A stretch of DNA of 64,000 bases, from positions 120,467 to 184,466 of IMG/VR virus record IMGVR_UViG_3300021181_000006; one strand, written 5' to 3'. This stretch comes from a virus. The notes below the pieces were generated by a model that had not been told where the DNA came from, ran no database searches, and saw only the letters and a list, made by a program, of their open reading frames with translations. The position numbers were made by a program, and so were the translations under genes. Of this stretch, positions 16,091 to 23,274 are shown one piece after another; position 1 is the first letter of the stretch; each line of letters opens with the position of its first letter.

Positions 16091-16108
16091 CGCTCCTCAG
16101 CAGGAGCG
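16091..16108 (+). promoter_or_regulatory. hairpin that hides a ribosome binding site
   Basis: CGCTCCT (16091-16097) pairs with AGGAGCG (16102-16108) over a CAGC loop. The AGGAG Shine-Dalgarno of the gene at 16113 is inside the stem, 5 bases before its ATG. Translation would depend on opening the stem, for example by an RNA-binding protein or a passing ribosome. Confidence 0.5.
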
Positions 16109-16112
16109 AATT

Positions 16113-16391
16113 ATGATATGTTTTACGTGCTTAAAAGCTATTACTAACGGCGAAGTCTACTACACAGCAACGGCACAATGTGCGTTGCCAGAGAGTATTC
16201 CCGATAAACATAAAGCCTATTCACAGGGACTCCTCGTGAATCGCCTGAAAGACTATCGTCCTTTTCATATCTGCCTCGGCTGTAGTAAAGCTACTAAAAA
16301 AGAATTTGTGAAGCCGAAGCCTGTAAAACGTTTCTTAGGTAAAAATGAAGATATCACCGCATGCACGATTGCGACTGCGGCAAAGGTTTAA
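16113..16391 (+). CDS. small zinc-binding protein, 92 aa
   Basis: CFTC at residues 3-6 and CLGC about 50 residues later form a plausible zinc site. The C-terminus is basic (KPKPVKRFLGK). Its ribosome binding site lies in a stem. It overlaps the next gene by 47 bases in another frame. Function is unknown. Confidence 0.6.
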   Translation: MICFTCLKAITNGEVYYTATAQCALPESIPDKHKAYSQGLLVNRLKDYRPFHICLGCSKATKKEFVKPKPVKRFLGKNEDITACTIATAAKV

Positions 16392-16596
16392 TCTCCATGA
16401 ACATGTAGATCAAACCATTGTCTACAGAGTCGCCCACTCTCATTTATTAAAAGCTAAAGATCTTTATGAGATAGGCTCACAGTATCGTATGGGATACACC
16501 TATCTCGCTTATGAAGACATGATTCTCATATGTAAAAACGACACCCTAACCAGCGTACTCTATAATAAAAGGATGCCATATGGCTCAAAAGATTAA
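16345..16596 (+). CDS. small protein with SxHAxxRLRxRF motif, 83 aa
   Basis: Residues 4-16 (SPHARLRLRQRFN) resemble SSHSIRRLRERFD in the protein at 42648-43010. Both then have Tyr-rich beta strands, ending in L-T-S-V-L and V-T-V-L-T respectively. This is the layout of small phage or DUF4258-like proteins with a conserved His/Arg helix. A ribonuclease-like role has been suggested for some similar folds; here it is only a guess. Confidence 0.55.
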   Translation: MKISPHARLRLRQRFNLHEHVDQTIVYRVAHSHLLKAKDLYEIGSQYRMGYTYLAYEDMILICKNDTLTSVLYNKRMPYGSKD

Positions 16597-16789
16597 GATC
16601 TTCACCAAGGAACTCGGAACTCAAGGACAGAGTCTTGAAGATCAGTTTAACAACTGGACTGAAACCGTAGATATACAAGTATTATCAACGCAATTTCTAT
16701 CATTTAATAAGCTGAATACAGACAATTCTATCGACAAGCAGTACATTTCGCTTACGGTGTTGTATTTTCCCGTTGCTCAACCTGCATGA
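16580..16789 (+). CDS. hypothetical phage protein, 69 aa
   Basis: Good AGGA ribosome binding site at 16570 and overlap with the previous gene. Sequence MAQKIKIFTKELGTQGQSLE has no recognised motif. The beta-rich second half ends in QYISLTVLYFPVAQPA. It may be a small accessory factor; unknown. Confidence 0.5.
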   Translation: MAQKIKIFTKELGTQGQSLEDQFNNWTETVDIQVLSTQFLSFNKLNTDNSIDKQYISLTVLYFPVAQPA

Positions 16790-16790
16790 G

Positions 16791-16991
16791 ATGATCCAAG
16801 ATGCTCCAGCATCATGGATCATCTCAGACGCGTTAATCGAACTTTATGGATTCCCATCACTCGCTAGATGGGGTATTCATACGATAGCCGATCTCAAAAA
16901 ATATCACCAACATGAGTTGAAAACATTAACTGGCATGCCAAAGCAGACCTATCAACAGATCATTGTAGGACTCAAAAGACTCTATGGATGA
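16791..16991 (+). CDS. helix-hairpin-helix protein like RNAP alpha C-terminal domain, 66 aa
   Basis: Residues 20-62 (FPSLARWGIHTIADLKKYHQ, then HELKTLTGMPKQTYQQI) fit the order of the bacterial alpha-CTD: L-x-x-x-G-I-x-T-I-x-D-L, then L-x-x-x-x-G-x-x-x-x-x-x-I. ATG at 16791 was chosen over an upstream TTG at 16773 because it directly follows the previous stop. In a phage with its own polymerase it could be a DNA- or polymerase-binding adaptor, but other (HhH)2 proteins look alike. Confidence 0.45.
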   Translation: MIQDAPASWIISDALIELYGFPSLARWGIHTIADLKKYHQHELKTLTGMPKQTYQQIIVGLKRLYG

Positions 16992-17499
16992 GCTACATGT
17001 AGCGATTGAAAGCAGCTTTACTATTCCGTCATATATGCGCCAATTGATGGTACAGTATGCTGATGAAATTTTATATAAAGATAACTGGTATTATCTCAAA
17101 TTCATGAATGCGAGTGTCTATCCAGTAGATGTAACGATTATGGAATTTATTAAGATACATAATTATTCATACCAGCTCAAAGCCATACGCGTGAAGCGTA
17201 CTTATAATAATGTCAATAATACTACGATGACTATTGATGAAATAGGTCCATATGGTAGTTTTCCAGTGCCACTGACAGTAAATATGCCGAGTATACAGAT
17301 GGATGGTGCGAGGTATGATCTTATGACAGGCTCATTAGCATCAGAGACCAAAGAACTGATCCATATGAAAGAGAAAATGAATATACCTTTAAAAGATGAC
17401 GAATATCTTTCATGCCGTATCATGCGAATACAATCCATGAAAAATGGATCCTATACTCATTCAGAATCTCCTTGTTATTTCGATTTTATTAACCCATAA
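16984..17499 (+). CDS. hypothetical phage protein, 171 aa
   Basis: Starts in the end of the helix-hairpin-helix gene. Beta-rich middle. It contains HMKEKMNIPLKDDEYL, again with the K-x-x-MNIP string seen in the left arm. No domain recognised; last gene before the 170-base gap at 17500. Confidence 0.55.
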   Translation: MDELHVAIESSFTIPSYMRQLMVQYADEILYKDNWYYLKFMNASVYPVDVTIMEFIKIHNYSYQLKAIRVKRTYNNVNNTTMTIDEIGPYGSFPVPLTVNMPSIQMDGARYDLMTGSLASETKELIHMKEKMNIPLKDDEYLSCRIMRIQSMKNGSYTHSESPCYFDFINP

Positions 17500-17671
17500 T
17501 CGTGTCAACACCACACGATATTATTCTCTCCCAATGGCCCAGGCAACGCCTCAGATCGAAAAAGAAATCACGGCCACCACCAAGTATATCAGTACCATTA
17601 AATGGTCACCACGAGCCTAGGATTGACATCATTCCCATTGTGCTCAAGGTATACACACCTAGGAAATAAGT
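17500..17671 (+). promoter_or_regulatory. intergenic region with promoter-like signals
   Basis: It holds TTGACA (17623-17628), AAGGTATACACACC (17646-17659) and the ribosome binding site CCTAGGAAA before the ATG at 17672. The spacing between TTGACA and TATACA (21 bases) is too long for an ordinary sigma70 promoter, so the GGTATA-TACACC phage box is the likelier signal. CCTAGG occurs twice, 42 bases apart. Confidence 0.45.
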
Positions 17672-18223
17672 ATGTTAAACAATGTAGATATTAATGACTG
17701 GATTGAACAGAATGCCTATAAGCAAGAGCACTCTCTCTCTAGTAATAGTAATGTAGGTGCTCTTAGCTCGTACCAAGTGACTCATACTTGGAGTACTCAG
17801 AATAATCCTAATCTTCTTCAGGGTCCGCAACAGCAGCTCATGACTCTTTTGGGTCAGCCATGGGGTCAGCCAGGACTCGGATTGCCGTATGGTGGAGTAT
17901 ACCCAAGTGGAGTATATCCAACTACTAATTTCCCAGTTACTACTCAGGAGCATCGTGATCAGTCTCAGGATGAATTCAAAGAGCCTTTAGAAGCTTTCTA
18001 TCAAGAATCCATCGATGCTATCTTCAAACTTCAGGATCTTCTGACCAAGATGGAAGATGAGTTACAACTCCATGCAGTCATGAGAACCATACCGAAGTTC
18101 GATCTCTTTATTCGTATTGAAGCTATTAAAGCCATGATTGAAGATAGGCGCGAGCAGCTCCTATTACATTATAACTCTCAGTTAATCGCCGCTAAAGAAT
18201 TCTACGAAGGAAAAATTAAGTGA
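17672..18223 (+). CDS. hypothetical protein with Pro/Gly-rich middle, 183 aa
   Basis: The N-terminus is Ser/Asn/Gln-rich. Residues 50-90 are Gly/Pro/Tyr-rich with a duplicated [11 protein letters not shown], and residues 100-183 form a charged helical, probably coiled-coil, region. It could be a virion or scaffolding-type protein; unrecognised. Its stop overlaps the GTG start of thyA (GTGA). Confidence 0.6.
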   Translation: MLNNVDINDWIEQNAYKQEHSLSSNSNVGALSSYQVTHTWSTQNNPNLLQGPQQQLMTLLGQPWGQPGLGLPYGGVYPSGVYPTTNFPVTTQEHRDQSQDEFKEPLEAFYQESIDAIFKLQDLLTKMEDELQLHAVMRTIPKFDLFIRIEAIKAMIEDRREQLLLHYNSQLIAAKEFYEGKIK

Positions 18224-19059
18224 AGGCGTATAAAGATCTTTTACAACACATTATTACTCACGGAACCCCATCTGATGATCGTACTGGAACCGGTACGATC
18301 TCGGTGTTTGGGTACCAGAATCGCTATAATCTCGCTGATGGTTTCCCGTTACTCACAACAAAAAAAGTACCGTTTAGACTGGTGATTTCAGAGTTACTCT
18401 GGTTCTTGAGTGGTAATACTGACGCTCAATCTCTTCAAGAACAAGATAATCATATATGGGATGAATGGGCTACTAAAGAACAGTGCGCTAAATTTGGTAG
18501 GGAAGCAGGAGATTTAGGCCCTATCTATGGACACCAATGGCGTAACTTTGCACAAACCTATGACGAGGAAGGTGTAGATCAGATACAATGGCTCATTCAT
18601 GAGATTCATAAGAATCCTAATAGCCGTCGTCTTATTGTGACGGGATGGAATCCCAAGGAACAAGATCAAGTGGCTCTTCCTCCATGCCATACCATGTTCC
18701 AGTTTTATGTTCGTAACGGCAAAATCAGTTGTCAGCTCTATCAACGTTCTGCAGATAGCTTCTTAGGAGTACCGTTTAATATCGCTAGTTACGCTCTCCT
18801 CACGCACATGATCGCTCATGTCTGTAACCTCGAAGTTGGTGAATTCATCCATAGCTTTGGAGATCTTCACATCTACAATAACCATAGAACACAGGTTGAT
18901 CTGCTTTTAAGCAGAGAGCCGATGAAGTTACCGACTATTGTGCTGAATCATGCTCTCAAAGGCAGCGGATTCGATGGTCTTATGCGATTTAAACCAGAGG
19001 ATGTGATTCTATGCAACTATCTCAGCCATCCAGCCATCAAAGCGCCGGTATCAGTATAG
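18220..19059 (+). CDS. thyA: thymidylate synthase ThyA, 279 aa
   Basis: Converts dUMP and methylene-tetrahydrofolate to dTMP and dihydrofolate in the cytoplasm. Motifs present: DRTGTGT (20-26), [10 protein letters not shown] (101-110), RRLIV (136-140), catalytic Cys156 in LPPCHT, and [12 protein letters not shown]. It is slightly longer than the usual 264 residues. The start is GTG in a GTGA overlap with the previous gene. With the dihydrofolate reductase two genes downstream it forms a complete dTMP-producing cassette for phage DNA synthesis. Confidence 0.97.
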   Translation: MKAYKDLLQHIITHGTPSDDRTGTGTISVFGYQNRYNLADGFPLLTTKKVPFRLVISELLWFLSGNTDAQSLQEQDNHIWDEWATKEQCAKFGREAGDLGPIYGHQWRNFAQTYDEEGVDQIQWLIHEIHKNPNSRRLIVTGWNPKEQDQVALPPCHTMFQFYVRNGKISCQLYQRSADSFLGVPFNIASYALLTHMIAHVCNLEVGEFIHSFGDLHIYNNHRTQVDLLLSREPMKLPTIVLNHALKGSGFDGLMRFKPEDVILCNYLSHPAIKAPVSV

Positions 19060-19583
19060 GTAGTAGATTTTTTCTTGATACAAATACTGCACTTGTGGAT
19101 GATATTTTAGAGTACATTCTAGAAGCCGGTGAAGAAAACTATCAAGAATTTATGCTGAGTCAGTATAAATCACAACATACTGATATAGTATTACTCATAG
19201 AAGAGCATCACTTCTTTAATAATTGTCACCCATATCAATCAGCTTTACTGTTACGCGCACAACGTGATCAAGAATATTGTCGCGGTCATAAAAAATTACA
19301 TATCCACATTCACGATGATAAAGATGAGATATGTACTACTCTCAGAAGAAAACCATTAGTAACTTTATTTCCAGCATTCATAGAAATGGTTAAAAGTAAT
19401 ATTTCGCTCAAAAAGACTCTTGGCTTAGATGATACTATTAAACTCATACATCGTTTTGAGTATGTGAAGTTTGCAGCCATCGCAGATACCTGTGGAGAAT
19501 GCTATATCATGTTTAATGCTAATTGCGAACATCCATGCAAGGATACTGAGATTATCTATATCAGAGATATATGTCAAATATGA
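19011..19583 (+). CDS. hypothetical protein of a paralogous pair, 190 aa
   Basis: Starts inside the end of thyA, in another frame. It shares with the next protein the order [25 protein letters not shown] and an end [11 protein letters not shown]. No known domain recognised. Sitting between thyA and the reductase gene, it may be a passenger of the nucleotide cassette. Confidence 0.6.
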   Translation: MQLSQPSSHQSAGISIGSRFFLDTNTALVDDILEYILEAGEENYQEFMLSQYKSQHTDIVLLIEEHHFFNNCHPYQSALLLRAQRDQEYCRGHKKLHIHIHDDKDEICTTLRRKPLVTLFPAFIEMVKSNISLKKTLGLDDTIKLIHRFEYVKFAAIADTCGECYIMFNANCEHPCKDTEIIYIRDICQI

Positions 19584-20128
19584 TCTCAATAGATTGCTCT
19601 CTCGATGCTAAAAGCGATCTTTGCACAGAAATATTAGACCACGTCATTGATACTGAACGTCTCAGCTACATAAAATATTTGCATGAAGAACTCCATGTGG
19701 AGCCTCAATATGCTGATGATCTCGTCTATCTTGTAGAAAATCATCATCTTGAAAAGATACGGCATATCTACTTAACGGCATGGCTATGTAAGGCGATGCA
19801 TCAGCAAGTATTTACTTTAGAAGCTGACTTTAGCATCGTCATATGGAATAGCCCAGGTGGTTATGTTCAGGTGAGCGTGAATGACAAAAAGTTCAGGGAT
19901 TCTCTCTTTATCTTTCTTCGATATATGAAAGAACAGATTCAGGTGAAGTATGAGATGCGTATTATGGATACCGTGTCAATAACTATGCATGAACCAATGA
20001 GCCAGATCTATTTCGCCGCTATTGTCAATACGTCTGGTAGAGGGTATATCTTCTTTAGTGGAAGAGTATATACCGCGCAAAGAGACACCCAAGTACTTTA
20101 TATAGAGAATCTATGCTCACTGGTATAG
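19571..20128 (+). CDS. hypothetical protein of a paralogous pair, 185 aa
   Basis: A paralogue of the previous protein by the shared V-Y-L-V-E-N-H-H, FAAIVNTSGRGYIFF and DTQVLYIENLC elements. The start overlaps the previous gene. Function unknown; the pair probably arose by duplication inside the thyA-folA cassette. Confidence 0.6.
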   Translation: MSNMISIDCSLDAKSDLCTEILDHVIDTERLSYIKYLHEELHVEPQYADDLVYLVENHHLEKIRHIYLTAWLCKAMHQQVFTLEADFSIVIWNSPGGYVQVSVNDKKFRDSLFIFLRYMKEQIQVKYEMRIMDTVSITMHEPMSQIYFAAIVNTSGRGYIFFSGRVYTAQRDTQVLYIENLCSLV

Positions 20129-20592
20129 TAACTATATCACAGGATGGCGTGATCGGACACCATGGTAAAATACCATGGCATATACCAGAAGATTTACAAT
20201 TTTTTAAAGAGACTACCTACGGTTCCGCAGTGATTATGGGTCGTAAGACTTACGAATCACTGCGGCATCCATTGGATTATCGTCTGAATGTAGTCCTCTC
20301 AAAAGAGGGATCAATTACTGGAGTAGTAACACGTATTACAAAGCCAGAAGAAGCAAAGCCCATCATTGACCAAATGAAGTCATTTGTCATTGGTGGGACT
20401 GCTGTCTATACCGAGTTTTCTCGTCAGATTACTGACTGGATTATTACCAGAGTACCCACTGAGTGTGGATTATCGGATACCTACTTCCCAGAAGTGCTCC
20501 TCGATCATTTTTCTTTAGCTCATACTCACGACATCCCATGTAAAAATGGCATGACGCTCACGGTTCAACATATGGTTCGGGTGGAAGAATGA
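20113..20592 (+). CDS. folA: dihydrofolate reductase, 159 aa
   Basis: Regenerates tetrahydrofolate from the dihydrofolate made by ThyA, using NADPH. Family features: GIVTISQDGVIG, PWHIPEDLQFFK (Trp22, acidic Asp27), MGRKTYESL (42-50) and FVIGGTAVY (91-99). The length is that of bacterial enzymes. Its start overlaps the previous gene and its end overlaps the next by 4 bases. Confidence 0.95.
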   Translation: MLTGIVTISQDGVIGHHGKIPWHIPEDLQFFKETTYGSAVIMGRKTYESLRHPLDYRLNVVLSKEGSITGVVTRITKPEEAKPIIDQMKSFVIGGTAVYTEFSRQITDWIITRVPTECGLSDTYFPEVLLDHFSLAHTHDIPCKNGMTLTVQHMVRVEE

Positions 20593-20888
20593 TACCTCTC
20601 TCAAAGCGTTTTGAGATACTACAACGTACTGGTAAATATAGCGAGGCTAAGGAGTTAGTAAAAAATTCCCGTTGGTATCAGTGCGGTAAGCTCTACTACC
20701 GTCCATTTGATGATATGACGATTGATAAGGGAAGAGTTTTTAAGCAGATACAGGATATCTCGCAGTGTACAGAGGTGCCATTCGAGCAGATTGACCAACT
20801 AGATTCTCTTGCAGGGATCGCACTCGCAGCTACAGTGACGCATGTCAGTCAACCTCAATTACCTAGAAAACGCTGCTGTGGTGCATGA
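20589..20888 (+). CDS. hypothetical phage protein, 99 aa
   Basis: ATGA overlap with folA and with the next gene. No recognised motif. It ends in a Cys pair (KRCCGA). Position suggests the same transcript as the thymidylate genes. Confidence 0.6.
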   Translation: MIPLSKRFEILQRTGKYSEAKELVKNSRWYQCGKLYYRPFDDMTIDKGRVFKQIQDISQCTEVPFEQIDQLDSLAGIALAATVTHVSQPQLPRKRCCGA

Positions 20889-21397
20889 ATAAGCTAGAAA
20901 AGCATTTATGGCAGATAGTGAGCAGTTCTATTCTTCAGGACCAGCGTTATAAGTTTCTGAAGATTATTGAGCGCCAATACTCTACATTACTTGGCTTTAG
21001 CGAAAACACGATATTTGTTTACCTATTAAAAAATAAAATCATCTCTCTCGATCATTTAGAAATTGAATCAGCTTTCGTCAACCCGAATAACGTATCTAAG
21101 AATATCTTGATACAATATTTTAGCTTCTCATTACTGCAATCACGAGCCTTTAAGTTTCTCTGGAAAGGGAAACTAGAAAACCTCGTAGCGCGTACTGTAG
21201 CTAATGAGACGTCGGTGAAGAAGATGCTTGGTATGAAAGAGTGGCGTCTCCACTTCACGAGAAGCAATGAATGCTATGCGTTACATACGTCTGGCGATGG
21301 GTTTATCATCACTAAAAATGGTTTATTCGCTTTTTTCTGGGACTTCGAGAAGAACAAATTTAAAGAACCACATCCCGCAGTTGCCAGTACCACATGA
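20885..21397 (+). CDS. hypothetical phage protein, 170 aa
   Basis: Unrecognised, Lys/Phe-rich protein. The C-terminal half (KKMLGMKEWRLHFTRSNECY, then GDGFIITKNGLFAFFW) has a beta-hairpin-like pattern somewhat like the two paralogues upstream, which also have K-K-T-L-G-L followed by a strand. A distant relation is possible but unproven. Confidence 0.6.
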   Translation: MNKLEKHLWQIVSSSILQDQRYKFLKIIERQYSTLLGFSENTIFVYLLKNKIISLDHLEIESAFVNPNNVSKNILIQYFSFSLLQSRAFKFLWKGKLENLVARTVANETSVKKMLGMKEWRLHFTRSNECYALHTSGDGFIITKNGLFAFFWDFEKNKFKEPHPAVASTT

Positions 21398-21413
21398 GTT
21401 ACTAAAGTGACGC

Positions 21414-21653
21414 ATGCTCTACTTATATGAATACGAAATTCTTGGTGGTTTCTTTGCTCCCAGTAAGTTATTTGTCTCTCATAGAATCCTGACTGAAGCT
21501 GAAGTAGTTCAGGGCATCAATCGTGTTGCTTCCAGCCATAAAGTGGTTATGACTAGCGTTCCATTCGAGTTTGTACTCAATGGCCGTAAAGTCAGAATCA
21601 CCTGTAAGGAAGTACCAAGTGCCGACATTAACAGTAGGAAACGCCAACATTGA
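21414..21653 (+). CDS. hypothetical phage protein, 79 aa
   Basis: Short beta-rich protein (YLYEYEILGGFF ... KVRITCKEVPSA) without recognised motif. The 16-base gap before it carries only a weak ribosome site. It overlaps the next gene by 35 bases. Confidence 0.5.
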   Translation: MLYLYEYEILGGFFAPSKLFVSHRILTEAEVVQGINRVASSHKVVMTSVPFEFVLNGRKVRITCKEVPSADINSRKRQH

Positions 21654-22452
21654 GTTAGAGGATTGGCAGTATCAACGAGTCATTGCTCATCAGCTCAGCC
21701 CATATCTCATATTTTTAATTCAGTATAAACTCTCTCAAGTTGATGATACTGAACTATTAGCTGCATTACTTTATGCTGAGTATCGCGGTCCAGCCATGCT
21801 CTCGATTGCGGCTGAGATGCATTGGCTCAGACTCCATATGCTCGTAGGTCTTCCTTTGGAAGACGCTATCAAATACGCAGGTTCTTTAGCTCCTACTGCG
21901 GCTGAGCTTGAAGATTATAAGATTAAACTGGTTCATAAGTTGGACTTCGATGCCAGCCGTACTTGGATGGGTATCACTGTCTTAGATGAAATAGGTCCAA
22001 ATGGTCTCTATTTATATACGCTCTTTGCTATGGGAGCCCCAAGAGTCTGTGTAAAAGATATAAGAGATCCGTTGTTCGCGGCCATACATTTAAATCCAAG
22101 ACATATTTCGACTGGTTTCGATGACCTTGATATCGTAAAGCTGACTGGGAATATTGCTTTTACTTACTACATACCCGATCATCTGTATCAGAAGATATTC
22201 CGTATGCGTAAGTTTTTATTAGCAGAAGCTGGCTTAGTGAAGCCTCGTGATATTCGTCACTGGCATCCAAAGATTCAATTTGGCTTCACTAAAGTGCAGT
22301 TAGATGCGCTGAGACAGCTCAATGATTTCTATCAGAATGTGCTAGATGATACGAATGATCATTTTATTGTGGACGTACCTGACCACGTAAAGCATGCGAG
22401 ATGTGTCATGATCGTAGATAAGGATGGCGTCGAGAGGATTATAACATCCTAG
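21619..22452 (+). CDS. hypothetical phage protein, 277 aa
   Basis: Start placed at GTG 21619 because AAGGAA lies 7 bases before it; the frame is open further upstream (a TTG at 21571), but without such a site. Mostly helical protein with no recognised domain. It is the last + strand gene before the convergent terminator. Role unknown. Confidence 0.6.
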   Translation: MPTLTVGNANIELEDWQYQRVIAHQLSPYLIFLIQYKLSQVDDTELLAALLYAEYRGPAMLSIAAEMHWLRLHMLVGLPLEDAIKYAGSLAPTAAELEDYKIKLVHKLDFDASRTWMGITVLDEIGPNGLYLYTLFAMGAPRVCVKDIRDPLFAAIHLNPRHISTGFDDLDIVKLTGNIAFTYYIPDHLYQKIFRMRKFLLAEAGLVKPRDIRHWHPKIQFGFTKVQLDALRQLNDFYQNVLDDTNDHFIVDVPDHVKHARCVMIVDKDGVERIITS

Positions 22453-22460
22453 CCAATAGA

Positions 22461-22486
22461 AAGACCTAGGCTTTGGCCTAGGTCTT
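22461..22486. terminator. bidirectional terminator between convergent operons
   Basis: AAGACCTAGGC pairs perfectly with GCCTAGGTCTT over a TTTG loop. It lies between the end of the + strand run (22452) and the end of the - strand tail genes (22510), so it can stop both. Confidence 0.75.
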
Positions 22487-22509
22487 AGTTTTGGTAGCTT
22501 TATTAGCTA

Positions 22510-23265
22510 TCAAGCACCATCTATGCTCACGGGCACGAGCTGATCGTATTGACAAGAGATTCCCTCGGCAACAAGCACAGAACTAGCATTTACATTCAGC
22601 GAATGACTCTGGATGAATACGTCTTCCAGATAGAATGCTGAGTAAACCTGGTCTCTTACGTCCTTCATGTACACCAACAGGCCAAGAGGCTGGTTAAACA
22701 GATCTGAAGCCAGATTCATGTAGAACGCACCCTTTTGGTCAGCAGGCAATCCAGCGCCAGCTGAAGTACCAGGAGCTACCTCAATGAATGGCAGGCTAGG
22801 ATCAGCAGTACCAGACAGTTGAATGGCGTCATCATTGCTTGAGTCGCTCATCAGAGCGCCGTTAGCCATGGTGATAAGGCTTTCAGGGTAGTAAGCGTAC
22901 ATCACGCGCATGAGTGATGGACCCCAGAAAAGTACACGCCCCATAGAGAACGAACCGATGTTACGTCCTGGGATGAAGTAGGAACGCTTCGAACCGATTT
23001 CGAATAAGCGCTGGAGCTGCTTATTTTGGCTCAGACCGAAGTTTTCCACCATTCCGATAGGATACACTGCGCCAGATTGAGTTCCTGTAGGAATATCTGC
23101 ACCTGATGCGGCTGAACTAGCCACATTCTGGAACGATACATCGCTAAAGCTGGGAGGACCAGCTGCGATCAGTACCGACTCTGCTGAGACATACTCACCC
23201 TGTTGGAGACGAGACTCCACATGTTGAGTCTGCCATGCCCAGTTGCTGAAATTAGTCGTAGCCAT
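22510..23265 (-). CDS. tail tube protein, 251 aa
   Basis: Forms the inner tube through which DNA leaves. Identified from its place right after the sheath gene, its size, and the pattern NKQLQRLFEIGSKRSYFIPG followed by GRNIGSFSMGRVLFWGPSLM, typical of myovirus tube proteins. Residues about 185-235 add a beta domain. It is the last gene of the leftward tail operon. Confidence 0.75.
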   Translation of the reverse strand: MATTNFSNWAWQTQHVESRLQQGEYVSAESVLIAAGPPSFSDVSFQNVASSAASGADIPTGTQSGAVYPIGMVENFGLSQNKQLQRLFEIGSKRSYFIPGRNIGSFSMGRVLFWGPSLMRVMYAYYPESLITMANGALMSDSSNDDAIQLSGTADPSLPFIEVAPGTSAGAGLPADQKGAFYMNLASDLFNQPLGLLVYMKDVRDQVYSAFYLEDVFIQSHSLNVNASSVLVAEGISCQYDQLVPVSIDGA

Positions 23266-23274
23266 TCATTATCC

